47,906 nt of DNA, from NCBI GenBank assembly GCA_036266835.1, contig DATAXD010000035.1:1-47906 (forward strand), read 5' to 3'. The notes under the pieces are model-generated. The model ran no database searches. It worked only from the letters and a program-made list of their open reading frames with translations, and had not been told where the DNA came from. Positions 1 to 7,464 of this stretch are shown here, piece by piece. Origin of the DNA: Galbitalea sp036266835. GTDB taxonomy: Bacteria; Actinomycetota; Actinomycetes; Actinomycetales; Microbacteriaceae. Position 1 is the stretch's first letter. The number at the start of each line of letters is the position of its first letter. Made by a program: the position numbers and the translations under genes.

Positions 1-222
1 CCCCTGCAACCCCAACTCCGGTGCCGAACGGTGCGCAATCTCCCCCGCAATCAACGCCCCTGCCCCACGAAGAGCAACCTGCGACACCGCAAACAGCCGG
101 TTCGCCTCCAACAACTCCGCCTCGCTGAACCCCGTGTATGAACCGGCATCCGCCGGCAACTCCGCCAACACCGCAGCCGCAGCACGAAACCGCTCCAACG
201 GTGCCGACAGAATCGAAGTCAT
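1..222 (-). CDS. DUF222 (13E12-type) protein, N-terminal part, cut by window edge
   Basis: The reverse strand is open from an ATG at 222 to the window edge and encodes 74 residues beginning MTSILSAPLERFRAAA. Motifs such as FSEAELLEANRLF and IAGEIAHRSAPELG align with the start of the truncated copy near 34126 (LSEADLLEVNQLH, IAGELAYRSRPELG). This is the typical N-terminus of DUF222/13E12 proteins. In the family, full-length members run to about 400-500 residues and usually end in an HNH nuclease domain; that part would lie outside the window, so nuclease activity cannot be judged. A LexA-like box sits just upstream at 241-256. It is a multicopy family in actinobacteria and part of the accessory genome. 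Family assignment is fairly sure; function is unknown. Confidence 0.75.
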   Translation of the reverse strand, partial: MTSILSAPLERFRAAAAVLAELPADAGSYTGFSEAELLEANRLFAVSQVALRGAGALIAGEIAHRSAPELGLQG

Positions 223-240
223 ACCCTCAAGTATCAACTA

Positions 241-256
241 TCGAACATATGTACAC
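241..256 (-). promoter_or_regulatory. Candidate LexA (SOS) box
   Basis: The sequence TCGAACATATGTACAC matches 9 of 12 defined positions of the actinobacterial SOS box TCGAAC-N4-GTTCGA, with a perfect left half. It lies 19-34 bases upstream of the DUF222 start at 222. The second DUF222 copy has a better-cored box at 34137-34152, which supports both. Confidence 0.5.
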
Positions 257-406
257 CACCAAAAACGGTGAACAGTGCACAACCCCCACACCCCAACAAG
301 GGGGCAAACCACCCCAAACGTTCAAGCCTTGAACACAACACAGGGCGACGCGGTGATCCGCGCCCCGCAACCGCCGATCCGACTCGCGCAACCTACCGCG
401 GCCGGC

Positions 407-829
407 TTACAGCAGCTCGACCATCCGGAACCGTTCGAGAACCAGTTCCGTGTCGTCCGTCACCGCGGCATTGGCCTCACCCAGGTACTCGTGCATCTCA
501 GCGCTGTCCCAAAACTCGACGTGAGCCGCGCGCCAACCAGCCACAGTCACGTACCCCTCGCCCTCATCGATGGCATGCTGGACGTCGACATCCGCCACGC
601 GAGCGATCGCCACAGCTGTGGTCTCGATGATCGCCACGCGGCGGCCATCCGAATCGACGACTGCCCGGCGGTCACCGACCGCCGGAAGCGCCTCGTTGTC
701 GAATTCATAGTCGGAGACACGTGCAGTGGTAGATGTCTTGGTGCGCTCGAGAATGGCGGCCACCAACTGGTCGCGCAGTGGTCCCGGAAACCCAAACTCT
801 GCGATTGGCAGGCTACTTGCGTCGTTCAT
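407..829 (-). CDS. ASCH domain protein
   Basis: A 140-residue protein starting MNDASSLPIAEFGFPG. It has the ASCH layout: an N-terminal helix (LRDQLVAAILERTKTSTT), a beta-rich middle with VGDRRAVVDSDGRRVAIIETT, and a C-terminal FWDSAEMHEYLG helix with the ELVLERFRMVELL strand. ASCH domains are PUA-like folds proposed to bind RNA or nucleotides. The ATG at 829 overlaps the pdxT stop by four bases (ATGA), so it is the last gene of the pdxS-pdxT unit and translationally coupled. A longer upstream reading in the same frame runs antisense-like through pdxT and is not credible. The biochemical role is unknown; the link to vitamin B6 synthesis is only positional. Confidence 0.85.
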   Translation of the reverse strand: MNDASSLPIAEFGFPGPLRDQLVAAILERTKTSTTARVSDYEFDNEALPAVGDRRAVVDSDGRRVAIIETTAVAIARVADVDVQHAIDEGEGYVTVAGWRAAHVEFWDSAEMHEYLGEANAAVTDDTELVLERFRMVELL

Positions 830-1419
830 CGGCCCGCTCCGGCGACTTTCGAAAGGAAGTATTCGTGGAACCGGGTGTCCCCGGTCATCTCGGGATGGAA
901 CGACGTACCGAGCAGGTTGTCCTGCTCTACGGCCACGACGCGACCATCGGCGAGAGTCGCCAGGGTCGCCACGGCATCCGAGGTCGACTCCACGATTGGT
1001 GCACGGATGAAAACCGCGTTCACTGGCGGATCGCCCAACACCGGAATCGGCAGTTCCGTCTCGAACGAGTCGAGCTGCGAACCGAATGCATTGCGGCGAA
1101 CCGCGATATCGAGGCCGCCGACCGACTCCTGGCCGTCGATTCCGTCGAGCACACGGTCGGCAAGCATGATCAGGCCCGCGCAGGTTCCCCATACGGGCAG
1201 CCCGTCCGCAATTGCCCTTTTCAGAGGCTGCGCGAGACCGAAGAGCCTGCTGAGCTTGTCGATGACGGATGATTCGCCGCCCGGGATGATGAGCCCCGAA
1301 ACTGCGGCCAGCTCATTCGGTCGACGAATACCGACGGCATCCGCTCCGAGAGCGGTCAGGACGGCGATGTGCTCGCGAAAGTCTCCCTGAAGCGCGAGGA
1401 CGCCGACCTTACCAGCCAC
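826..1419 (-). CDS. pdxT: Pyridoxal 5'-phosphate synthase glutaminase subunit PdxT
   Basis: A 197-residue class I glutamine amidotransferase that hydrolyses glutamine and passes ammonia to PdxS for deoxyxylulose-5-phosphate-independent PLP synthesis. Visible motifs are GVLALQGDFREH at the N-terminus, PGGESSVI at 46-53, the nucleophile elbow GTCAGLI with Cys80, and the SFHPE motif giving His175 and Glu177. The catalytic triad is therefore complete and the length is normal. It overlaps the 3' end of pdxS by 11 bases and overlaps the following ASCH gene by four, indicating one operon and coupled translation. Confidence 0.97.
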   Translation of the reverse strand: MAGKVGVLALQGDFREHIAVLTALGADAVGIRRPNELAAVSGLIIPGGESSVIDKLSRLFGLAQPLKRAIADGLPVWGTCAGLIMLADRVLDGIDGQESVGGLDIAVRRNAFGSQLDSFETELPIPVLGDPPVNAVFIRAPIVESTSDAVATLATLADGRVVAVEQDNLLGTSFHPEMTGDTRFHEYFLSKVAGAGR

Positions 1420-2311
1420 GCTCGGACAGGCGGTGCGGCGCCGCGAGGTCGGACACGTTGATGCCGACCATGGCTTCGCCGAGCCCCCGCGATGCTTCTG
1501 CGATCACCGCAGCGTCGTCGAAGAACGTCGTCGCCTTCACGATCGCCGCAGCACGCTGTGCGGGATTACCCGACTTGAAGATTCCCGAACCGACGAACAC
1601 ACCGTCGGCGCCGAGCTGCATCATGAGCGCCGCATCCGCGGGAGTTGCAACTCCCCCGGCGGTGAACAGTACGACCGGCAGCTTGCCTGCGGCCGCGACC
1701 TGGGCGACGAGGTCGTAGGGCGCCTGCAGTTCCTTCGCAGCGACGTACAGCTCGTCCTTTGACTTGCCCGCCAGCGCCGCAATCTCACCCTTGATCGTGC
1801 GGATGTGCTTGGTCGCCTCGGAAACATCCCCGGTACCGGCCTCACCCTTCGAGCGGATCATCGCCGCGCCCTCGGTAATACGGCGGAGCGCCTCGCCGAG
1901 ATTCGTCGCGCCGCAGACAAAAGGCACGTCGAACGCCCACTTGTCGATGTGGTTGACATAGTCCGCGGGTGAGAGCACTTCGGACTCGTCGATGTAGTCG
2001 ACCTTGAGCGCCTGAAGCACCTGAGCCTCGACGAAGTGACCGATGCGCGCCTTAGCCATGACTGGGATCGACACGGCCGCGATAATCCCGTCGATCAGGT
2101 CTGGGTCGCTCATCCGGGCAACACCACCCTGGGCCCGGATGTCAGCCGGTACTCGCTCGAGCGCCATGACCGCGACGGCGCCGGCATCCTCGGCAATTTT
2201 CGCCTGGTCGGCAGTCACGACGTCCATGATCACGCCGCCCTTGAGCATCTCCGCGAGCCCGCGCTTGACGCGGGTTGTGCTGGGCTGTGCTGTGGTGCTT
2301 TTCTCGCTCAT
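1409..2311 (-). CDS. pdxS: Pyridoxal 5'-phosphate synthase lyase subunit PdxS
   Basis: A 300-residue (beta/alpha)8 barrel that builds PLP from ribose 5-phosphate, glyceraldehyde 3-phosphate and ammonia delivered by PdxT. Conserved features are GGVIMDVV with Asp30, VMAKARIGHFVEAQ with the Schiff-base Lys87, the second lysine Lys155 in RSKGEAGTGDV, and the phosphate-binding GADGVFVGSGIFKS stretch near the C-terminus. The ATG at 2311 is preceded by AAAGGATT, a good ribosome binding site. It lies 12 bases after the HIT gene stop and overlaps pdxT, so the thrS-HIT-pdxS-pdxT-ASCH genes are probably co-transcribed. Confidence 0.98.
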   Translation of the reverse strand: MSEKSTTAQPSTTRVKRGLAEMLKGGVIMDVVTADQAKIAEDAGAVAVMALERVPADIRAQGGVARMSDPDLIDGIIAAVSIPVMAKARIGHFVEAQVLQALKVDYIDESEVLSPADYVNHIDKWAFDVPFVCGATNLGEALRRITEGAAMIRSKGEAGTGDVSEATKHIRTIKGEIAALAGKSKDELYVAAKELQAPYDLVAQVAAAGKLPVVLFTAGGVATPADAALMMQLGADGVFVGSGIFKSGNPAQRAAAIVKATTFFDDAAVIAEASRGLGEAMVGINVSDLAAPHRLSERGW

Positions 2312-2323
2312 AATCCTTTGATT

Positions 2324-2863
2324 CTACTTTGGCCACGCCATGGCAAGTTGCTCGCGCATCTCGCCCAGAAGCTGGGGCAACGCCTTTGTGTGCGCGATGA
2401 TCGGGAAGAAGTTCGAGTCCGTGCCCCAGCGGGGAACGATGTGCTGGTGCAGATGATCCGCGACGCCTGCGCCAGCGATTCGACCCTGGTTCATCCCGAT
2501 GTTGAATCCCTCGCAATGAGCTACCGCGCTCAACACCCGCATTGCCGTCTGAGTGAGGCTAGCCATTTCCGCGACCTCTGCGTCGGTCGCCTCGTCATAC
2601 ATCGCAACGTGACGATACGGACACACCAGTAGGTGACCGCTGTTATACGGGAACAGGTTCAGCAGCGCGTAGCCGGTTGTGCCGCGCGCGACGATGAGCG
2701 CTTTCTCGTCCGACAGCGACGGTGCGACACAGAACGGACAACCCTGGTCTTCTCCCGATTGGTTCTGCTCGATGTAGACCATGCGATGGGGCGTCCACAA
2801 GCGCTGGAACGCGTCGGGAACACCCGCGAAATCGCTGGATTTCTCGAGCTCTGCATCATCCAT
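2324..2863 (-). CDS. HIT family protein (Ap4A phosphorylase/hydrolase-like)
   Basis: A 179-residue histidine-triad protein. The signature HLHQHIVPRW places the three histidines at residues 137, 139 and 141, with the middle one expected to be the nucleotidylated nucleophile. A CPFC pair at 42-45 resembles the metal-binding knuckle seen in many actinobacterial members. Family members split dinucleoside polyphosphates or nucleotide conjugates. It sits 18 bases downstream of thrS, the same arrangement as in mycobacteria, where the thrS neighbour is a HIT protein with Ap4A phosphorylase activity. Since aminoacyl-tRNA synthetases make Ap4A, the pairing is plausible functionally. The exact substrate is inferred. 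Confidence 0.93.
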   Translation of the reverse strand: MDDAELEKSSDFAGVPDAFQRLWTPHRMVYIEQNQSGEDQGCPFCVAPSLSDEKALIVARGTTGYALLNLFPYNSGHLLVCPYRHVAMYDEATDAEVAEMASLTQTAMRVLSAVAHCEGFNIGMNQGRIAGAGVADHLHQHIVPRWGTDSNFFPIIAHTKALPQLLGEMREQLAMAWPK

Positions 2864-2881
2864 CGTTGCGCTTCCGAACGC

Positions 2882-4849
2882 CTAGACCTGCTCGTGCGTC
2901 GCGATGGCGTCCGTGATGCGCGCGATCGCGTCGGCGATCGGAATGCCGTTTTCCTGATGCCCGTCGCGGAACCGGAAGCTGACAGAACCCTGCTTCGCAT
3001 CCTCTTCGCCGGCGATGAGCTGGAACGGCACCTTCATCGTGGTGTGCGTGCGAATCTTCTTCGCCATGCGGTCGCTCGAATCATCCAGCTCCGCACGAAC
3101 CCCCACCGCTTTCAGCTGCCCGATCACGTCACGCAGGTAATCGTCGTACGCTTCCGCGACCGGGATGCCGACCACCTGGACCGGCGACAGCCAGACCGGG
3201 AACGCGCCCGCATAGTGCTCGAGCAGGATCGCGAAGAACCGTTCCATCGAACCGAGCAGGGCACGGTGGATCATCACCGGGCGCTGCTTCGTCCCATCCG
3301 CTGCCGTGAACTCAAGCTCGAACCTCTCCGGCAGATTCGGGTCGATCTGCACCGTCGACAGCTGCCAGGTGCGACCGATCGCATCCTTCGCCTGCACCGA
3401 GATCTTCGGTCCGTAGAACGCGGCGCCGCCGGGATCATCGACGAGATCGAGTCCCGATGCGACGGCGACTCGGCGCAGGGCCGACGTGGTTTCTTCCCAC
3501 ATCTTCTCGTCTCCGAGCCACTTGTCCTTGACGTCGTCCCGCGTCGACAGTTCGAGGTAGAAGTCGGTCAGGCCGAAGTCGCGCAGCATGCTCACGACGA
3601 GTTCGAGGGTTTTGCTGACCTCGTCCTCGAGCTGGTCCGGGCGCACGAACAGGTGGGCGTCGTCCATCGTCAAGCCACGAACACGAGTCAGACCGTGCAG
3701 CGCCCCCGAAAGCTCATTGCGGTAGACCGAGCCGAACTCGCTGAGCCGCAAAGGAAGATCGCGGTAGCTGCGCGGCCGCTCCTTGTAAATCAGGATGTGG
3801 AACGGGCAGTTCATGGGCTTGAGGTAGTAGTCCTGCCCCTGCTTCGTGATGTTGCCGGCGTCATCTCGTTCCTCATCCAGTCGCATCGGCGGGAACATGC
3901 CTTCGGCGTAGTTCGTGAGGTGCCCGGATTGCTCGAACAGGTCTGCCTTCGTGATGTGCGGCGTGTAGACGTAGGAGTAGCCGGCATCGCGGTTGCGACG
4001 CAGCGCGTGCTGCTCCATCTCCTGGCGGACGATGCCGCCGCGCGGGTGCCAGACCGACATCCCGGAGCCGATCTCCGTCGGGAAGGAGAAGAAATCGAGC
4101 TCCTGCCCGAGCTTGCGGTGATCGCGTTTTGCCGCTTCCGCCTGGCGTTCCTGATACTCGCGGAGTTCATCCTTGCTCGCCCAGGCGGTGCCGTAGATGC
4201 GCTGCAGCTGCTTGTTCTTCTCCGAGCCGCGCCAGTATGCGGCGGCGTTGCGCACGAGGGCCCAACCGTTGCCGATCATCCGGGTGTTCGGAAGATGCGG
4301 ACCGCGACACAGATCCTTCCAGAACACTTCGCCGGTCTTACCGTCAACGTTCTCGTAAATGGTCAGCTCCGCGCCACCGACTTCGACATCCTCGTTGTCG
4401 TCGGTCGAACCGGAACCGTGGCCGACGTGGCCTTTGAGTCCGATGAGCTCGAGCTTGTAAGGCTCGTTTGCGAGTTCCGCGCGCGCCTCATCCTCGGTCA
4501 CGACGCGTCGAACGAATCGCTGGCCCTGCCGGATGATGCGATCCATGGCCTTCTCGATGGCCTTCAGGTCTTCGGGCGTGAACGGTTCGGCGACATCGAA
4601 GTCGTAATAGAACCCGTCGGTGATCGGAGGACCGATGCCGAGTTTGGCCTCCGGATTGATCGACTGAACGGCCTGCGCGGTAACGTGCGCGGCGGAGTGC
4701 CTGAGGATGCTGAGGCCGTCCGCCGATTCGAGCGTTACGGGCTCGACTTTGTCCTTCGCCGTTGTCGTGCCCGCGAGATCCTTGAGTTCGCCGTTGACGC
4801 GCATGGCGACAACGTTCCGATCAGTGAACAACTCGAAGCCGGTAGACAT
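2882..4849 (-). CDS. thrS: Threonine-tRNA ligase
   Basis: A 655-residue class II aminoacyl-tRNA synthetase that charges tRNA-Thr. It has the editing domain (LSILRHSAAHVTAQAVQ with the HxxxH zinc-like pair, about residues 50-200), the catalytic core with KPMNCPFHILIY carrying the zinc-binding Cys, motif 2 (YRNELSGALHGLTRVRG), motif 3 (IHRALLGSMERFFAILLEHY) and a C-terminal anticodon-binding domain (VQVVGIPVAEAYDDY). The N-terminal TGS domain is abbreviated, as is common in actinobacteria. The ATG at 4849 gives MSTGFELF. It probably heads the minus-strand operon through the ASCH gene. Confidence 0.98.
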   Translation of the reverse strand: MSTGFELFTDRNVVAMRVNGELKDLAGTTTAKDKVEPVTLESADGLSILRHSAAHVTAQAVQSINPEAKLGIGPPITDGFYYDFDVAEPFTPEDLKAIEKAMDRIIRQGQRFVRRVVTEDEARAELANEPYKLELIGLKGHVGHGSGSTDDNEDVEVGGAELTIYENVDGKTGEVFWKDLCRGPHLPNTRMIGNGWALVRNAAAYWRGSEKNKQLQRIYGTAWASKDELREYQERQAEAAKRDHRKLGQELDFFSFPTEIGSGMSVWHPRGGIVRQEMEQHALRRNRDAGYSYVYTPHITKADLFEQSGHLTNYAEGMFPPMRLDEERDDAGNITKQGQDYYLKPMNCPFHILIYKERPRSYRDLPLRLSEFGSVYRNELSGALHGLTRVRGLTMDDAHLFVRPDQLEDEVSKTLELVVSMLRDFGLTDFYLELSTRDDVKDKWLGDEKMWEETTSALRRVAVASGLDLVDDPGGAAFYGPKISVQAKDAIGRTWQLSTVQIDPNLPERFELEFTAADGTKQRPVMIHRALLGSMERFFAILLEHYAGAFPVWLSPVQVVGIPVAEAYDDYLRDVIGQLKAVGVRAELDDSSDRMAKKIRTHTTMKVPFQLIAGEEDAKQGSVSFRFRDGHQENGIPIADAIARITDAIATHEQV

Positions 4850-4911
4850 GGCTCAACTTTACCGGGACGGTCGGGTGCCTCTTGCGCCTCGGAACGCAGG
4901 TGCCGAGCGGC

Positions 4912-5082
4912 CTAGACCTTCTTGCGCGAGCGTGACCTGACGAGATACACGATGATCGCGACGAGTAGCACGATGATGCCTACCCAGAGCAGGAATCCCA
5001 GGAGCCGGATGAGGACACCGAGAATTACAAACACAATTGCGATTGCTCCAACGACAGCCAGCACGGTAATCGCGACTCTCAT
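4912..5082 (-). CDS. Small hydrophobic membrane protein (56 aa)
   Basis: An ATG at 5082 and a TAG at 4912-4914 enclose 56 codons: MRVAITVLAVVGAIAIVFVI, then LGVLIRLLGFLLWVG, a further hydrophobic stretch, and a basic tail RSRSRKKV. Almost the whole chain is hydrophobic with one Arg near the middle, fitting two short membrane segments followed by a positively charged cytoplasmic end. It is 62 bases upstream of thrS on the same strand. The ribosome binding site is weak. No family is recognised; small membrane proteins of this type are common in Microbacteriaceae. Confidence 0.6.
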   Translation of the reverse strand: MRVAITVLAVVGAIAIVFVILGVLIRLLGFLLWVGIIVLLVAIIVYLVRSRSRKKV

Positions 5083-5122
5083 GATGTGACGCTATCGCGT
5101 GGGATCGGCCGTTCGACCGAAC

Positions 5123-5440
5123 TTATCCGTTCACGCCGCCTGCACGACTGTGACCGGCGACGTACTTCTCGTGCACGGCGCTGGCGGATGCTCGCAGCGT
5201 GCGAAAATACCCGACCAGCTCTCCCGTCCCGTCGGTCGCGCGGTAGCCGACCTCGTCGCCACGCCGAACAAAACGGATGTCGCCGTAGACGCGCTCGTAT
5301 TGCGCGACCATACGCCAATGGCCAGGCTCGGCCTCGACAGCCGCGAGCACAGGCTCCCACGACGGTTTCGCGCCGGCCACGGCACGCTGATGGGCGTCGA
5401 ACGCATCCTGAACGTCGTGCCGCATGGCTCCTTGGCTCAC
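5123..5440 (-). CDS. Conserved hypothetical protein (105 aa)
   Basis: A soluble 105-residue protein with motifs WEPVLAAVEAEPGHWRMVAQ and GDIRFVRRGDEVGYRATD. I recognise no domain. The protein has an even mix of charged and hydrophobic residues and typical codon use, so it is likely real. The start is uncertain: a GTG at 5440, or an ATG at 5425 that has AAGGAG only two bases before it, too close to be ideal. It lies between the 56-residue membrane protein and the SRAP gene, all on the minus strand. Confidence 0.6.
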   Translation of the reverse strand: MSQGAMRHDVQDAFDAHQRAVAGAKPSWEPVLAAVEAEPGHWRMVAQYERVYGDIRFVRRGDEVGYRATDGTGELVGYFRTLRASASAVHEKYVAGHSRAGGVNG

Positions 5441-5511
5441 TGTGACGCAGCCGGCCCTGCAAAACGATCGTAGAACTTGCCGCCGATCGAGGGGCTAGTT
5501 ATTCACTGGCG

Positions 5512-6234
5512 TTAGCCCTTCACCGGATCGATGAGGCTCGCGTCCATCGGGTCAACCGCGCGGCTGTTGTTCACCCGACGGTCGACTTCATATGTCGTGA
5601 TCGTTGACGCGACACGATCGGAGACGACATCCAGCAGCGACAGCACGTGCTCGCGGTCGGCATCCGACTCGAGTTTTGCGGGGTTGAGCCACTCGTCGTA
5701 GACCTCCGGCACCAGAAACACGGGCATCCGATCGTGTACCTCGCCGGACGCGTCGCGGGCTTCGCGAGTGATGATCGCGGTCGAGACGACCCATTCGTCA
5801 TTCACTTTTCGCACGGTGTAGATCCCAGCGGCAGCGAGAATATCGGGCTGGCCGTGAATGAAATGCGGCTGTTTGACCGTCTTGCCGTCCTCCTGCAGCT
5901 CAGACCACTCGTAGTAACCGCGCATCGGCACAATGCATCGCGAACTCGTGAACGCGCCCTTCCAGAGGCCGTTGGTCGCGACGGTCTCAATTCGGGCGTT
6001 GAGCTGCGGCCGCTTCGCTTCGCGCATGAACGCGGGATGAAAGTCCCAGACCGCAGCATCCACGCTTCGCGAGACTTCGCCGGAGTCCTTGTGCTTGCGT
6101 TCACGGATGATCGGAACGTGGTCGGTGGGCGCGATCGAGTAGCTCGGGATCCAATCCGCGTACTCATCGTCTTCCGCGCCGAAGGCCTGAAGCAGGTCTT
6201 CCGACCTTTTGTCTAAAACGAAGCGTCCGCACAC
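5512..6234 (-). CDS. SRAP domain protein (YedK/HMCES family)
   Basis: A SOS-response-associated peptidase-like protein of 240 residues. Family members crosslink through an N-terminal Cys to abasic sites in single-stranded DNA, shielding them. The start chosen is a GTG at 6234 because it places Cys at position 2 (MCGRFVLDKR), exposed after Met removal as the mechanism requires; an ATG nine bases earlier would bury it (MDGVCGRF). Other SRAP signatures are PSYSIAPTDHVPI, NARIET, the catalytic-region YYEW and HDRMPVFL. It is divergent from the gene at 6300 with a 65-base gap. No LexA box is visible. Confidence 0.92.
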   Translation of the reverse strand: MCGRFVLDKRSEDLLQAFGAEDDEYADWIPSYSIAPTDHVPIIRERKHKDSGEVSRSVDAAVWDFHPAFMREAKRPQLNARIETVATNGLWKGAFTSSRCIVPMRGYYEWSELQEDGKTVKQPHFIHGQPDILAAAGIYTVRKVNDEWVVSTAIITREARDASGEVHDRMPVFLVPEVYDEWLNPAKLESDADREHVLSLLDVVSDRVASTITTYEVDRRVNNSRAVDPMDASLIDPVKG

Positions 6235-6299
6235 GCCATCCATCCTCCCGCGTACCCCCGTCTTTGGGGGGCATACTGGCACTACCCGAGGAGGCAAGC

Positions 6300-6908
6300 A
6301 TGCCAACGCACTTACCCGATGCCCTTCCGCGCGCCAGCAAAACGCGCGTTCGTGAGTCCGTTCTTGCGCTCGCCCCCAAGGACGATCTGAGGACAATCGA
6401 CATCGATTGGGATCTCCTCAAGCGAGACCTGAACGATCGAATCTCGATGGTGGTGGAGTACGGATACTGGAAATCGAGCGCAGATGTGCCCGACGACGAA
6501 CTGCCCCAGGACCAGGTCAAAGCGGTGGACAAGATTCTCGCCCTCTGTCGCGTGGAACCGATCCTCTATGTCACCGGGAGTATCCGTCCCGGCGGTGAGG
6601 GCACACTCGTCGCTCTGACCTCGCGGCTGGTCGTACGCGTGGAGCTGAGCCCTGCCCAGACGTCTGACAACACGGGATCGTTTACCTCTCGCGTGTGGGC
6701 GCAGTCGCGAAGCGATATTTCAAGCATCGGACTCACCGAAGTCAGCGAAGCGCGGCATGACGCGAACTGGCCGACGCGAATTCGCCTGAACCTGACACTC
6801 GACGGCTCTGAGCTGTTGCTGCCCCTGGCGAAGGGGCATCAGGTGACGAAAGAGGAGAATCTGGCGGCGCTGCTGCCAGCCTTACTCGAGGACCTCGACC
6901 GGCGGTAG
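6300..6908 (+). CDS. Hypothetical protein (202 aa)
   Basis: The ATG at 6300 has a strong GAGGAGG ribosome binding site six bases upstream, which favours it over an in-frame ATG at 6264. The protein is soluble. Its first third is helical and charged (DIDWDLLKRDLNDRISMVVE). The rest is beta-rich with YVTGSIRPGGEGTLVALTSR, LVVRVELSPA, VWAQSRSDISSIGL and RIRLNLTLDGSELLLPLAKG. This resembles a pleckstrin-like bacterial domain of the kind that starts by testing a threshold, but I cannot assign it firmly. It is convergent with the downstream GNAT gene. Confidence 0.75.
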   Translation: MPTHLPDALPRASKTRVRESVLALAPKDDLRTIDIDWDLLKRDLNDRISMVVEYGYWKSSADVPDDELPQDQVKAVDKILALCRVEPILYVTGSIRPGGEGTLVALTSRLVVRVELSPAQTSDNTGSFTSRVWAQSRSDISSIGLTEVSEARHDANWPTRIRLNLTLDGSELLLPLAKGHQVTKEENLAALLPALLEDLDRR

Positions 6909-6928
6909 CAATCCCTGCTCGGCACCGG

Positions 6929-7441
6929 TCAGCGGACCATGCGGATCTCGACCAGTCCCTCGATGGCTGGATCCGTTACTTCTACACCGTCGGCGCGGAA
7001 GCCATTGCGTTCGTAGAAAGCAATCGCTCGAGCATTGCCTGCGGCGACCCAAAGCTGCGCGGGCGCTTCACCGATCACGTTCTGCAGAAGTGATCGCCCG
7101 ACGCCGGCGCCGTGTTCGGATGCTAAAAGATAAATCGTGTAGAGATGCGTTTCGCGTACCGCCGGATGGCCTTTCTCGACGTCCGATCCGACGGCTGGCC
7201 CCGCAGATGCGAAGCCGATAATCGCGTTCCCTCGCAGGGCAACAAATATCGTGCCGAACCGTGGGTTCTCGGACAGGCGCTCTGTCCACCAGGTTTTCCG
7301 TCGCCCGAAGGCAGACTCGCTGAAAAACCGCCCGGGCACCAACTCCGCGTATGTCTCGCGCCAGGAGTTGACGTGGACGCGTGCAATCCCGGATGCGTCC
7401 GCCAGCGTCGCTGCTCGCACCCGCGTCTCTTCGTCGGCCAT
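6929..7441 (-). CDS. GNAT family N-acetyltransferase
   Basis: A 170-residue acetyltransferase of the GCN5 superfamily, transferring an acetyl group from acetyl-CoA to an unknown amine. The fold is clear: RAATLADASGIARVHVNSWRE at the start, the beta4 strand ETHLYTIYLLASEHGAGVGR with the acetyl-CoA-binding GxGxGR-like turn HGAGVGRSLL, and the C-terminal NARAIAFYERNGFRADG motif. The substrate cannot be predicted. The N-terminal W-R-x-T-Y-x-x-L pattern is common to small-molecule or antibiotic acetyltransferase-like GNATs. Confidence 0.88.
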   Translation of the reverse strand: MADEETRVRAATLADASGIARVHVNSWRETYAELVPGRFFSESAFGRRKTWWTERLSENPRFGTIFVALRGNAIIGFASAGPAVGSDVEKGHPAVRETHLYTIYLLASEHGAGVGRSLLQNVIGEAPAQLWVAAGNARAIAFYERNGFRADGVEVTDPAIEGLVEIRMVR

Positions 7442-7464
7442 GCGCCGATGCTAGTGGGCGCGGT

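Noticed and set aside
275..1390. 371-codon plus-strand frame
   Set aside because: Antisense to pdxT and the ASCH gene, both recognisable.
2633..4915. 760-codon open frame on the plus strand
   Set aside because: It is antisense to thrS, whose protein is clearly recognisable. The translation is Arg-rich without any family motif, as expected of a shadow in high-GC DNA.
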